In this document: in pieces, positions 1 to 12,629 of the stretch
Layout: every line of letters begins with the position of its first letter
Numbering within the stretch: the first letter of the stretch is position 1
NCBI GenBank assembly: GCA_932294295.1
Contig: OW028575.1
Coordinates: 39,620,253-39,684,252, forward strand
Length of the DNA stretch: 64,000 bases
Direction of reading: 5' to 3'
Origin: Alitta virens
Lineage: Eukaryota; Annelida; Polychaeta; Phyllodocida; Nereididae
Notes under the pieces: generated by a model
Databases searched by the model: none
The model's input: only the letters and a program-made list of their open reading frames with translations
Told to the model about the DNA's origin: nothing
Translations under genes and position numbers: made by a program

Positions 1-584
1 CTAAGTTGGATGGCTGTTTCCTCCTTCATCTCATTGCCATGGTCTCTGCCTGTCCTAATTAGCCCAACTGGTGCAGAAATACAGGACAGAAAGCCCTAAA
101 TCCACCCACCCACCCATAATTCAACTCACAAGTCTTTTTTGCACAAGTATGTCTCCATGAGTCTGTCTGTCTGTACCTAGCCACTTATAAATATCCAACT
201 TGGTTGACTATGTCAACTCAGAGGAAGGAAGTGTCCCATGGCAAGGTGATATGATTTGATAAGCCTGTAAGATTTCACAAAACGACCCGCCTGCGCGCTC
301 TTGGGAGGATTTGGTGGCCTTGAAAAGGGCCATACATTTTTTTGGAGTTTTCTTGTCTTTTCTACTGGAACATCTTCTGGAACAGGAACAGGGTAAAAGG
401 TGATTACTTCTTGGGAGACATCTGAGTCATATTAAGGAAGGACACCTTCATCAGGCTGCTCATGTTGAGCGGAGTCGAACTGGCAGGAAGGTTGTCACTG
501 CCAGACAAAACAAGGATCCGACTGAATGAGGGTTCAAGGAAGAGGAACCAGGCACCACTGGAGAAGGTACAGCAGAGAAGACAC

Positions 585-1738
585 TCAATGAAGATGAAGG
601 CCCAGGTCCAGAAGATGGTAGGTACCTGCAGGCTGGAACATGGCAACTGAAGAAGCTCCAGGCTGTAAAGAAGCTGAAGCAGACGGCTGTGTAGACATCG
701 TCTGCAAGGTAGTCCATTTTTTCTCAGGAGTAGCCTGCTGGAACTGGATGATTGTCGGCTGAAACATCTAGGCCTGCTGCTGATTGAGCTGCTGCTGCTG
801 CTGAATAATCAACTGCTGCTGTTGCTGCTGTTGCTGCTGCTGCTTTTTCCTCCTGACTTGTGCCTTCAGCTGCAGGAAGAACGACATCAGCTGGGCTTCG
901 ACGTCGTCATACGTATCCAAGTCCAACTGAAGACACTCAGAATATATGTAGTCAGTCATTGAGCGGATTCTCTGGGTCTTCGGGTTTTCAGATCTGCAGG
1001 AGGAGGAAGAGAAGGAGGAGGCTGTGTGATGGCTCTGATGTGCTGGTCAATCCTTGCAGCTGTCTGCTGAGCAGTCTGGACTATACTGGAAGGGCCCTGC
1101 TTGATGAGCTTCCCAGCACTGATTCTGATAGACTCAAGCCAGGTCTTCAACTGTAGCCCAGTACAGGGGACACTGAGGGTCTGTGCCTTGTCATCGATGA
1201 GCCTCATCTTCCTCTGATGATCCTTGTAGTCACGTCTGGTCCTGTCATAGAATATATCATTCTCCCGGTACCAGTCAGCGATGTCTTGCTGATCATTGGG
1301 AGGTAGAAAAAGCTTCTCAGTCTTTCTTCTTGGCTTCTTCTGAGATGTAGCAGGAGCAGTAACGGAGGAGGCCTGGGTGGCAGGAAATTGACTGGCATCA
1401 TTATCATCATCTTTATCTTGGGTGTCTTTCTTCTCCTTCTCTACTTCAAAGTCTGGATCTATGTTGCTGTCATCCATGTCAACATCAGAAGACTTGGCAG
1501 TGGACTTGGCAGAAGACTTGGCAGGATACTTGCCAGAAGACTTGGCAGAAGACCTGGCAGGAGATGTGGCAGGAGACCTGGCAGGAGACTTGGCAGGAGA
1601 CCTGGCAGGAGACTTGGCAGGAGACTTGGCAGGAGACCTGGAAGGAGACTTGGCAGGAGTGTAATCTTCCAACTCAAACAAATTCTTGCCCAGAGGCAAG
1701 TGCAGAAGGCTCTTCTTCTGTGACTTGTTTCTTTCCAA
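585..1738 (-). pseudogene. Broken MADF-like DNA-binding protein gene with Gln-rich tail
   Basis: The main open part, 1738 to 956, encodes 260 residues: a basic start, a Ser-Pro-Ala-Lys repeat region (about residues 28-85), an acidic stretch, then a segment around DIADWYRENDIFYDRTRRDY (about 150-210) that resembles a MADF/Myb-SANT-like domain. The frame ends at a TGA inside CAATGACTG at 956; the next frame opens at the overlapping ATG (959) and continues with a BESS-like helical segment and a poly-Gln run, then meets an in-frame TAG (768-770) before a further 60 open residues to 585. One frame change and one nonsense codon indicate a decayed gene, or an unrecognised intron. The family call rests on the spacing of aromatic and charged residues only; transposon-derived MADF genes are a possible source. 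Confidence 0.4.
1495..1662. repeat. Minisatellite coding Ser-Pro-Ala-Lys/Arg repeats
   Basis: Units of about 12-15 bp (GGCAGGAGACTT/CTT variants) are repeated through this stretch. Read on the minus strand they give SPAKSPAR-type repeats inside the MADF-like ORF; the unit has clearly expanded and degenerated at its upper end. Confidence 0.8.
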
Positions 1739-2224
1739 GATTGTGTCTCTTCTTTGGTCCCATGGTGAAAAGGTAAAGTTGAAACAGCCAACAGGAACAG
1801 CAACGAGGTCGAACAGTTTCTATCAAAGGCAGAGTTTGCCTCACTGCGAATGATTATATACTGCTGGCCGAAGTCTAGTGACAAGCCAACCGGCCCTGCA
1901 ACCATCCTGCACCCGTTGTTAACGTAGCAGCCGGTGACTTACTCGTGGCACACTTGAGTCACACGTAGCGTACGAAGGTATTGATTTTTCTATGCGTAGA
2001 AACTGGTGACTTATCTGTGGTACACGTGGGTGCACACGTAGAAGCCGACAGTTTGGTAGCAGGTCGTTTCGGCCTTGAGCCTGTTCGGCCCTGCCAAAAC
2101 AAGACTATTCGTCCTGCCAGCTGAGTCAGTTCGGCTTTTTAGCTGAGTCCATTCGGCTCCCTATTTATTTGTATGGGGGCCGAATCGACCACAAAACGAG
2201 ACGGTTCGGCCCCCGTAATTGAGA

Positions 2225-2461
2225 CGTTTCAGCTTCCTGGTTGAAGTGCAATCAGTTTTTAATTATAATGAAATAATATCCATTGCTAATGTTTAAGTGC
2301 AATCCTAAATGAAAGGAATCAGTTTTTTGGCAATTATTGATGTTTAAGTGCAATCTTTAATGAAAGGAATCGGTTTTTAATGTATAATGAAATAATTAAT
2401 ATCCATTGCTAATGTTTAGGTGCAATCCTAAAGTAAAGAAATGGGTTTTTTTCAATTATTG
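2225..2461. repeat. AT-rich tandem repeat next to duplicated segment
   Basis: A unit of about 55-115 bp containing AAGTGCAATC, CAGTTTTT and AATATCCATTGCTAATG recurs three to four times, ending where the duplicated host segment begins at 2462. No coding potential seen. The part before it (1906-2224) holds GC-richer sequence with repeated TTCGGC motifs and nothing recognisable. Confidence 0.6.
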
Positions 2462-3116
2462 ATGTTTTGATGCACTGGATAAAGGAATAAAGAAAGAACT
2501 GAATGCAATTGGAAATGCTTTGTGATATTACTTGAAAGAATGAGATGATGCAAGTGTAAAAATTAAAACACATATTAACAAATAAAACTCACATTTATGT
2601 TTGTTTTATTATATTATATACTAATAAATTTGAAACCTATTTAGATAAAAATCTAAATCTAAATACAATTCAAATGTGCTGCTGTTGGAATTACCATATT
2701 GTATAGGCTAAGATGACCAGGTACCAGTGTGCCAAGTATAGCCGACTAAATTATATAAAATGTTGCTATGTCATTGAATTGTTTTTTTTTTTAAATTGGA
2801 CATTGAGTGAATGCAGTGCTTTGAATAAAATTGCAGAAAAAAAGTATTTTATTTTAAAAGGGCTCGATACTGCAAACAAGTAGGTGTAAATCGACTAGCA
2901 TTCGATGGTTTAATGGCACACGTACCTCTCCCGCCGGGTTATGACACCCACATGCACAATGATTAACCCGACGTGTGACATGACCTATATAGATCAGAGG
3001 TCTAAACAAACAACACCTTTTTTATATTATATAAAAGACGCGAAACGCAATATTAAGATTTAGTTTTAAATGTATTTTAATAAAAAAAAATAGGTACACA
3101 ATAATTTCAAACTTAC

Positions 3117-3233
3117 CAATATGATCACAAGGAAGTTAACCAGGACGACAGCATATATCAAAGAGATGAATGTAGCTTTTTCTGTCTGGCGTAGCTGACC
3201 AAGACATGTGGTCAGTATCTTCACCTTCGCCAT
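3117..3233 (-). CDS. Duplicate first coding exon of STELLO-like gene (orphan copy)
   Basis: The exon opens at the first ATG (3233) and runs 39 codons to a consensus donor (ATTG then GTAAGT at 3116). It encodes a short basic/polar N-terminus then a hydrophobic segment (about residues 23-39), as in the cytosolic tail and signal anchor of a type II membrane enzyme. It matches the exon at 43227-43343, where further exons follow in phase. Here the sequence below 2462 differs, and I see no matching second exon, so this copy is probably not part of a complete gene in this window. Confidence 0.45.
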
Positions 3234-4142
3234 ACTTTTGCAAATCGTGCTGAAACCCAAACTTCTAGCTATCTTTCATAGTTGGCTGTGCAACGCAATA
3301 GCAAAACATTTGAAGCATGTAAAGTATATAGTTGAATATAGTTATAATGAGGAAATCCTGGTAGGTCTACGTGTTCAACTCTCAAAGGTCACCGTGGCTG
3401 GGTGATTTTGTGATCAACAAAAAAAAAAATCAGTTTTGAATGAGTGAAATGAACAACCGCTTATGCTACGCATTAATAGAGCAAACAGGTTTCCTGCACT
3501 TAACTGTCGGAGATAGGCACTAGAGCATTCAGAAGAGTAACAGCCTAACTTAATGTAGTAATGCATATGCTTGTAGTTTGAAAGATACACATTGGACCTT
3601 TTTTTACCCTCAGTGAACGAAGTTCAAAATAACTTTCTGTAATCATCAATGTTCGTCTGACCTGGGGCTCTCCACTGGCTGGATCAGCTTGTGACTTCCT
3701 ATTCTGGTGCCCTTTTGGATCTATACGTTTTGGTATGTGTAGAATGTGAATTTGGATGAGCTTGTGAAGAAACATCTGATATACATTTTTATGTTTATCT
3801 GCCAGCCCAAAACTAAAGTTACCATATGCCAGCCATCCTTAGGATTTCAACTGCCAGCGGCAAAATTTTTGCAAGCTCCACTGTATTTTTCTGCCAGTTG
3901 GCAGTTATTAGCAACCATCAAGTTTAGAAAATACTACAAGCAGCAATAAGTTGAAAAATATTCCAGGTTATGACTTAATTACATAATAATGAACAGTATG
4001 TAATACAGAGGCTACAGAGGCCCGATCCTAGGGCAACGCAAGCAAAGCAGATGCGTTGGTGCACTGCACCTGAACAGGCCCTACATATTGATGCCTAAAA
4101 AAAAAGGAAAGAGAAGGTCTTGAAACATAATCCCTGCAAACA

Positions 4143-4148
4143 CCAATA
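4143..4148. other. Empty target site (CCAATA) equivalent to Polinton B insertion
   Basis: In copy 1 of the duplicated segment the bases CCAATA occur once between sequences that flank Polinton B in copy 2. In copy 2 the same six bases occur on both sides of the element (44253-44258 and 63743-63748). This is a pre-integration site and fixes the element boundaries. Confidence 0.95.
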
Positions 4149-4836
4149 GGTTGTAACATTCAAGCCACAATATTTGACTAATGTTGTCATGATATCAAAG
4201 TGTGGACCCTAAATAACCTGCCAGGCATGTTTTCAAGCAAAATTCACAAAAATGGTTGCCATTACATCTTGACAACATTTAATATTGCAGAACACATTGT
4301 CAAAAGGTCATCACATGGACTCCTGAAACATTTCAGCAATATTTGCAATAATATTTTCCACATATATTACCAAAATATTTGCACAACATTTAAATTATCG
4401 TGTTAACTAGTATTATGTCAATATATGAAGAAAATGTTACATTATAAAAGTGTAGACCCTAGAAAAGCCTGCAGAAATATTATAAATTATGTTATGCAAT
4501 AAACTTGTCAAAATAATTTCACCATGTGAAATTGATTATTAAAGATTGCAGCAAGTTTCCTACAATCATTTAAGGTACATTTTTTAATAAATAATTTCAC
4601 AACATGCCCTGTGCTAGGGATACAGGTACAATAACGCAGGCCATCTCCACATCAACACAGTGTTAGTATATTCAATTACTAATTTGACACAATTCCTAAA
4701 AAATATGCATGAACCTCCAAAAAAAATCTGATCAAGGTTTAACACCTCAAGTTCAACATTCTCTGCCCTGTCCCCATGCAGGAGCTGGAATAACAAAATC
4801 TAATTCTCAATTATTATAAATATAATTATTGGCAAT

Positions 4837-4970
4837 GGAGGGCAGCATTGTCCACTTGACAGGAGAGGGCAGCAGTGTCCACTTGGCAGCTGAGGGCAGC
4901 AGTGTCCACTTGACAGCAGAGGGCAGCAGTGTCCACTTTACAGCAGAGGGCAGCAGTGTCCACTTGACCA
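4837..4970. repeat. 27-bp minisatellite
   Basis: About five copies of a unit like GAGGGCAGCAGTGTCCACTT plus seven bases. The open frame across it is a by-product of the repeat and has no start context or homology that I recognise. Confidence 0.85.
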
Positions 4971-6359
4971 TTATCACCATCTCCCACAGTTTCCTAATCT
5001 GTATTTCTTTTACTTCTTAACACTGAGAACTTTGATGATTGAAGAAGTTCTAAAGAAAAACTTAATATAATAGGTTTTTGTTTTATTGCATGCACTATTC
5101 ATAAATTTATGTTTTCATAATTATTTAATTGATTAAATTTCCAACTTGTATACTCTCTATAAACATGAAGTGTATAACTCTTAATATCATTTGCTCTTTT
5201 ATATTATGCTCTATTTTTGCCCCTTTATATTGCACCTTTACATTGCATCTTTACTTGTCCGATATATCTTGTGGAGGTAGGGGCACCCAATATTTGGAAA
5301 AATAAAAAATCATAACAATATATACAATGAAACCATATTGACATTTATATCAGATATGTAACCAAAAACAAAATGCACAAAAAAAAAACAACGACAAGAG
5401 AACATTGCCATATAAACCAGCTTCGGCTTTCAAACATTGTAGTCATAAGCATGAATCCATACTCAAAATGATGTAAGTCAGTCACATTCTTCATGTTTTT
5501 GGGGTAAAAATTCCAGTGGGTCAATATTCACAATCTAGCTTGGTCAGTCTCTGGGCGTGCTGGGCGCTGTTGGCGCTGGAATTATGTGGCATTCACTAAT
5601 AGTGATACCAAAGCTGTCTAAAACAAAAAATTTTAAAACCTTGTGACTTTGGAATTTAGGGAGTTAATTCCTGCTGATGTTTATTACTTTCAAGTGTCTA
5701 ATTCTCTAGTTCACCCAAGGTGGAAGGTACCATTGTATAGCAGAAATTGCCTAGCTTTCTCTATGTTCAATTTGAAAGGCTTTTAATCAAACTAACTGTT
5801 AGGGCTTTTCTCCATATACCATTTGTACTGATACAATGAATACGATATATATGGGTATTGATAATCACATAATGATAGATGTAAACGATATGAAGAACAG
5901 GGTTTTTTGGGAAAAACGTGCTACCCAGATGTTTTGAAGGAAGACTTTCTCTGACTCTAATTACTTAAGCATGTTATACAAGGGACTTGAGTTATGATAA
6001 AGATTTTGCTTTTTAAATGCACTAGTCCCTTTCCATTATATTAGGTTTCATAATAAACTTTATTCATTTGACTCGCCTAGTGTAACAATATGTATCATGA
6101 TACATATTGTATTGGTTTTACTGTATCATGATACATATTGTAACGTTTTGAAGTTCAATGTGTATAGCCCTATATACTAACTTTATATGTATAAGTTGTT
6201 TATGTGTAAAATTTAATCTTATTAGGAAATCAGAACTAACCTTTTACCTAACCTAACCTTAGCTTGTTAAAAGGCGGAAAGTAGTTGTGTGAAACGTTTT
6301 ATATCTTTTTGAGTTCCTCCAAAAACCCAATTGTAAAAATGAAATATGTAAAAGCAATT
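4971..6359. other. Non-coding AT-rich stretch with a near-palindromic repeat
   Basis: No gene recognised. At about 6085-6145 the palindromic core GTATCATGATAC, inside ATATGTATCATGATACATAT, occurs twice some 40 bp apart. The rest is AT-rich with several A-runs. Confidence 0.5.
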
Positions 6360-6665
6360 TAAGAAGGGGGGGGGGGGGTGGGGAGTTCAATGAAGGCCGC
6401 ATCCCAGCTACCAGGCAAATTCTGACAGGCTAGCCAAGTAACCCAGAATTTGATGGGACCACCTAACTGATTGACTGACTGACTGACTGACTGACTTGAG
6501 TATCTTGAAGACAGTAGGCCCTACATAGATACAAACTGATTGCTTGACTGACTGACTGACTGACTGACTGACTGTGACTGACTGACTGACTGACTGACGT
6601 GCTGCCCGACTGACTGACTGACTTGAATATCTTTGAAAGACAGTAGGCCCTACACAGATACTAAC

Positions 6666-6724
<59 letters not shown>

Positions 6725-7375
6725 CTGACTGACTGACGTGCTGACTGACTGACGTGGTGACTGACTGACTGACTGACTTGAATATCTTTGAAAGACAGTA
6801 GGCCCTACACAGATATTATTGGACAGATTGACTGACTGACTGACTGATGTGCTGACTGACTGACTGACTGACTTAGATATCTTTGAAAGACAGTAGGCCC
6901 TACACAGATACTAACTGATTGATTGACTGATTGACTGATTGACTGACTGACGTGCTGACTGACTGACTGACTGATGTGCTGACTGACTGACTGACTGACT
7001 GACTGACTGACTTAGATATCTTTGAAAGACAGTAGGCCCTACACAGATACTGATTGATTGATTGATTGACTGATTGCCGTGCTGACTGACTGACTGACTG
7101 ATATGCACTAACTGACTGATTGACTGACTGACTGACTGATGTGCTGACATGCTGGCTGACTGACTGACTGACTGCCCGACTGACTGACTGACTTGAATAT
7201 CTTTGAAAGACAGTAAGCCCTACACAGATACTAACTGATTGATTGATTGATTGATGATTGATTGATTGGTTGATTGATTGACTGACTGACTGACTGACTG
7301 ATTTGCTGACTGACTGACTGACTGACTGACTGACTTGAATATCTTTGAAAGACAGTAGGCCCTACACAGATATTA
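6360..7375. repeat. TGAC/TGAT microsatellite with higher-order unit
   Basis: After a poly-G run at about 6367, arrays of GACT and GATT tetranucleotides are interrupted seven times by a nearly identical spacer containing ATCTTTGAAAGACAGTAGGC and CCTACACAGATA (starts near 6496, 6622, 6778, 6872, 7011, 7192 and 7335). The unit is therefore a composite of roughly 95-180 bp. Open frames such as the Ser-Gln-rich one at 6911-7150 are repeat artefacts. Confidence 0.9.
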
Positions 7376-8682
7376 CTATTTAGTTTATAGGTATCAGCTG
7401 CACAACAACCTATGGCTGAGCAGGAGGGTGAGCGAAAAACCTGCAGCAAGCATCAGCAGCAGCAAAAGATCTTTATCAGGTTTTCAGTTTACATTGGGTC
7501 TTCCAATACTTTAAAATGGTTCTCAAAAAAGCTTATATTGGGCCAATGACAATGCTTGCAGTACAAACCTTCTTTAAGCAACATAATGCATGAAAGTTTG
7601 GCCAAAAAAGCTTTTGTAGAGCTTTTGAAATGTACTATTTCCTTATTAAGTGAGTCACATTTATCATTATCAAGATATGTGGACATTAATCAAATAGCAA
7701 AAGTAACAAAACTAATTGAAATCTGGGTTTTAGTTATACTCGACAATTCAGTTATGTTTGCATTGGAAAGAGGACAAATCTCAACTCTTTAAAATGTAAT
7801 GGGCATACAACAAAGACAAGCTTGTAGAGGGAAAGAAAACATTTACAAGGCCCTACACTAGTGGAAAAGCAAAATATGAGTCCATTACACCCCTCAAGCA
7901 GTCTCAACCGACTTTACAGTTATATACTCTTGGCAGGCCTAAAAATTGAGTAACACCAGGAGGGGGCACTAAGGTACTTCAAAGGTAAAATCACTGTCAC
8001 GCCAGAAGCTTAATGACCAGAGGGCCTGCCGCTAATTGAGGGGCAATTGTGCAACAAAATGGTTGAAATATACAAATTTATCAGTTTTCACATTTATTTG
8101 CATTGCATGAGTATAATTAGGTGGACATAAGTCGTATGAATAATGCAAAAGTTTTATTGAATCAGATGGACAGTTGTAGAGAAATTGCTGTTTTGATGCC
8201 ACTTGAAGTGTGTGCTGCTTATCTTAATATTTAGCAGACAAGCCACAGCAAGCTGTGAATATATTTTACTGGCCATACTATTTACTATCATCTAAGCCTA
8301 ATGTGATTGTATTTGTGAGTTTTACAATGACAGTGTAAAAGACACATTCTTAAATCAGTAATCTTTGATTTTCTTATAGTCAAATCTCTGTCAACAATGG
8401 TTTGAATTTAATTGGAGACGTTTCTAATTGTAGACCACAAAACTGGGTTTAACAACCTAATAAGATAAATACATTATTGTGCAAATAACCGTTTCTGCAT
8501 GAGCCAGTTCCAGGCAATGAGCAAGACAGGCGGACGTGCGGGAGAGCAGGCGGGCGGGCGGACAGGCGGGTGTAACGCTTTTGTTTTGATGAGACAACAA
8601 TTATATTTGATTTTCTGTGCTTGTTTAAAAAATAACTAACAAAAACATAGGCTGCTGCAGCAGCATACCCTCAGCATGGTAT
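7376..8682. other. No gene recognised
   Basis: Unique-looking AT-rich sequence. A short GC-rich array of GGCGG/GGCGGAC units lies at about 8528-8575. The open frame at 7556-7792 has no family resemblance I can name and no clear splice or promoter context. Confidence 0.4.
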
Positions 8683-9912
8683 CAGGTCGAAACGTCCGAA
8701 AACCGAAACGTCCGAGTCGAAATCTCCGCCTCCCTAAACGTCCGATTACCTAAACGTACGAAAAGTGTCCGAAACGTCCGAAATTAAATCTTTTGGTTTT
8801 TTATGTACTTTTAAGCAATAGTTTGTTATAAATTCATTTAATTTCTTTTATATACAAGTTCTCTCTGTAGTTTAAAATGATATTTGACGAGCAAGACTCT
8901 TTTTAGTGCTTTTAATTAAAGTTAAAGCTGACCGCACCAATCGGACGTTTCGGTGGCCGGCAATGCACCTGGGCCCCCCCGCCGTCCGTCGGCCGTACCC
9001 CCGTTGATGAAATGAAAAAATTAATAACTCCACTTCTAGTTAACATTTCTGGACAATTGAGACAGATTCTGAATGCTAAGAATCTAAGGAATTGGTATAT
9101 ATATAAATATAAATATAGACTTTAGCAATTAATTAATGAAATAATATAATAATAAAAATAAAACTCCCGATTACAATTAATAAAACAGTTTTGTGTTTAA
9201 AGAATATATTGACTTTAATCAACTGAAAAATAATGAAATATAATCCCCATCAATTGAACATAACAGGAGTGGAATATCCAATTGTGGTGGATTAGGGAAT
9301 AAGAGAATAATAAAAAAAAACTTCCGATTACAATTAATAAAACAATTTTGTGTTTAAGAGTTTAAAGAAAATATAGACTTTAATCAACTGCTAATTAATG
9401 AAATATAATCCCCATCAATTGCACTTAACAGGGGTGGGAATATCCAATTGTGGTGGATTAGGGAATAAGGGAATATATAATTAAAAAACTCCTGATTGCA
9501 ATTAATATAACGGTTTTGTGTTTAAATAAATGTGCAATATGATTGGTCAGTCTCTGGAATTTTGTTGCATTTTAGTTAATATTTCTAAGTATAAAGAGAC
9601 CATGATGGATTCCACTTTGACCTGCTGGAGATGATTTATTTATATATTTATTTATTGTTACTTAAGTGTTTCAGTACTCAATGTTGTCTAATAAAAAATA
9701 GCTGTACATTAAAATACCTCATTGTTATTTTTGTGTATGTTTTATTCATCTGACACACTCAGCCAAGAAAACATTAGCAAAATAAAAAAATTCAGACGTT
9801 TCGGACATATTTCGGCCGTTTTCGGGAATCAGGCGTTTCGGTTTTCGGACGTTTCGGAAAATTTTCGGAGATTTGGGACTTGGACGTTTCGGATTTCGGA
9901 CGTTTCAACCTG
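8683..9912. mobile_element. Non-autonomous DNA transposon with CCGAAACGTCCG-rich TIRs
   Basis: The two ends are inverted copies: the left begins CAGGTCGAAACGTCCGAAAA and the right end, reversed, CAGGTTGAAACGTCCGAAAT. Each TIR is about 100-115 bp and is itself built from repeated CGAAACGTCCGAAA words. TAT occurs on both sides (8680-8682 and 9913-9915) as a possible 3-bp target duplication. The interior is AT-rich with no transposase; an approximately 180-bp unit with GATTACAATTAATAAAAC and CCCCATCAATTG is repeated two to three times at about 9150-9530. The superfamily is not clear to me. Confidence 0.7.
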
Positions 9913-9915
9913 TAT

Positions 9916-12084
9916 TTCTCAGCAAACAGTGAAATAGCCTATCAGTAAATATTGACCATAGACATGTGAATTTCATGTGTGCATGTCTTTATTGCAATAT
10001 AATTTATTGCAATGTAATTGTGCAGTGTGCCATTGCAAATATATTAGTGGGTGAAGTGATATAGATAGTAGCAACAGGGGCAAATTGTCATATTTTTGCC
10101 AATTTTTTAGTATATTTTTCATAAATATAATGTGTTATGTACAAAAGATTAAGACAATAAAGTTTAAAACATTTACACATGTGCACTTCAATTCTCCCAA
10201 GTCTTATAGATACCATTGTAAACCTACAGTACTAGGGTTTAGGGCATGTAGCAAACAACATAATTTGAGCAATCTTTTCTTATTTTCCATTATTATGAAT
10301 TAGTGTGAAATAAAAGTCAAAATGAAGCTTTCAAAGTGAAAGTATGATTATGAATTTTTTAGTTAAAAAACATGTAAGCAGGTTACAGCAGGTACATATG
10401 TATTCACTTGTATCTTGGATGAACTAGAGACTCTAGTTCATCAAAGCTTGTATTGATTATTTTTGTGTTGGTCATATGATCAGTCAATCTGTAACAAATA
10501 TTTATTGAACCCATCTAACGCAGTCCACTTATGTTGAATGTTACAGTTCACGTTTTGTTGTTGAACTTGATGAGAATATCAGTAACAATACCAAAACTCC
10601 ATAGCATGGCATAAGGCCTTAATGACCACAATGTTTGATGTTTTCTGACTCTATACATTGATTTGACAACAAGATTGACAATAGCGAATACAACATTGAA
10701 GTGCGGGCCGAATCTTTTCTATTGTTCATGAAAAACATTTTATCATATTTTAAAACATGCAATATATATATGGACAACTTTTCACTGAAGTGACTCAATA
10801 CCTGTGACAAAGAAAAAAGATTTGCCATGGGCAAAACCATCTAAGCTATAAGCCACACCTCTATACATTTACCAAAGTTATGAAAAGATAAGCTAACTTG
10901 TATTTCTGTTACTGCGATGATATGATCACATTTGGATAGTCTTATTGATGATTTTTTTCTTCAGCTATATCTCAGCTGAATGTTGGTTGCATATGAGACA
11001 TTAAATTGGTGCTTGTAACTTGGATGATCCAACGTATGGTGTCCTATGATAGTCAGGTTTTTGTTTAATAGAGCTATCAATAAAATTCTTGCACACTTAG
11101 CATGTTCCTAATAACTCTATTAGTAAGTATATATTTTTTACTTTACAAAATCATTAAAAACAGTGAAACATTTCTTAAACATGAAAACATACAGCCTGAT
11201 AGAAAAAGTAACCTCATTTGCATACTGATGATATTAGGACACCAATGATATTATGATCACCAAAGATGCCTTATTATGGTCACCTTGATATATGTGTGAT
11301 TTGTATTGAAACAAATAACTTCTCCCCAGTAAAATAGCATCTGATGTGAAATAGATGAACTAAACTCTCAAAAGAAAGCATGTTCGAGTAAATCATATGC
11401 ATGACTCGCGACATGGTACACCATAGGCCTACCTCTTCTCTTCAGAAATGTTTTTGTGATGAAGGTCTGTGTGAACTTGTCCTGCTTATGCTTAAACATT
11501 TTCAGTTACTGTTCAACTTAAACTTTTATTGCTATAAAATGTTATTATCATAATCAAATTTTCCTGTTGTTTTTCTAAGTGTAGGTATGATGTCTGTCAG
11601 GGAACGGAAAGAACATCAAACAAAAGTCAGTTCAGATAATTGTCTCAACCTTCAGAATTATTAGAATTACCTGGATATTCAGGGTCAATGCGAAACAAAC
11701 CATGTCATAATATATTTATTCTATGTTTGATCCTCCCCCCCCCCAAAAAAAAAAAAGAAAAAGTTACAGGTTAATGTAAATAAAAGATTGCATTAGGCAC
11801 ACTGCTTGCGCTGAAAAGTCTGACAAATGCTCTGCCTGATGACGTAACAATTATATGATGTCACTAACAATGACTTGTTTAGTATAAGTTGTTGGCAACA
11901 AGCCACACCCACTCTCTGGTTGCTTAGCAGAGTCATAATTCCCTTAGGAAAATATGAGTTTTGAGGGAGAATATGAGTTTTGAAGGAAAATAACTTTTGA
12001 CATACTTAATGCTTCATTGAGAAAAACAGCTCATATCTCCCAGGGAGATTCTAGGGTTATATTAGGGATGATACAGGGACAAAC
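9916..12084. other. No gene recognised
   Basis: AT-rich sequence between the small transposon and the satellite. It has one perfect 12-bp inverted repeat (GATGAACTAGAG / CTCTAGTTCATC, 1-nt loop, 10418-10442). It may be intron of the minus-strand host gene whose exons lie at 38.8-43.3 kb, but I found no further exon of it here. Confidence 0.4.
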
Positions 12085-12345
12085 ACAGAATAACACTCCA
12101 TATACCACACCACATATCACATTGCATGATATATCACACCACATAATCACATCAAATATCACACCCCATATCGCTTCACATCACATCATACATTAATGTC
12201 ACTTCATACATCACATCACGTATCACACCACATATTATATCGCATGAGATATCACACCACATATCAATCACATCACATATCACACCACATATCAATTACA
12301 TCACATATCATTCCCCATATCAAAATCACATATCACAGTCACCCT
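12085..12345. repeat. CACATATCA-type satellite
   Basis: Degenerate tandem array of ATATCACACCACAT and CACATCACATAT words directly next to the left end of Polinton A. Confidence 0.85.
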
Positions 12346-12366
12346 TCATATAGGGGGGTGCTGATG

Positions 12367-12629
12367 AGTAGTTAGAATGCTACTATAAAACGTAGCTTCT
12401 GGTGGCCCCCGACAGGCGGTGCTAGTGGTTCCTATGACGGTGGCCGCTAGGTGGCGCTTCGACGATATGTATGGATGTCATGCCTCGAATGGGTGCCCGA
12501 GGGTCTAACCCGTCCTCTTTGCATGACCGATGAACCAGTGGAACCCCGCGGGCTATAGTGTGATTACTATAGAAGATGCGGAATGCCGTGGGCTATAGTT
12601 TGATTACTGTAGAGGACGTGAGAAGTGTG
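12367..12629. repeat. Left TIR of Polinton A
   Basis: Inverted match to 38513-38775 over 263 bp with one mismatch seen. It contains GACAGGCGGTGCTAGTGG and GGCCGCTAGGTGGCGC words and two ATAG-rich inverted words near its inner end. Confidence 0.95.

Larger units (their letters stand above)
2462..4400. repeat. Duplicated host segment, copy 1 (uninterrupted)
   Basis: This stretch matches 42572-44258 with a constant offset of 40110 and only scattered substitutions, and then matches 63743-64000 with offset 59600. The two halves of copy 2 are separated exactly by Polinton B, so copy 1 is the uninterrupted form. The match may run past the window end. The segment contains one predicted first exon on the minus strand (3117-3233) and, near 3430-3560, a motif seen again in diverged form at 41000-41480, so part of it is a dispersed repeat. 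Confidence 0.9.

Noticed and set aside
1388..1776. Plus-strand frames with Arg/Gly or Trp-Gln-Glu-Thr repeats
   Set aside because: Antisense shadows of the Ser-Pro-Ala-Lys minisatellite in the minus-strand MADF-like frame.
6911..7449. Ser-Gln-rich open frames on the minus strand
   Set aside because: Pure products of TGAC/TGAT tandem repeats, without start context or homology.
12085..12345. CRISPR-like array
   Set aside because: Units are short, degenerate and without unique spacers; an ordinary eukaryotic satellite.
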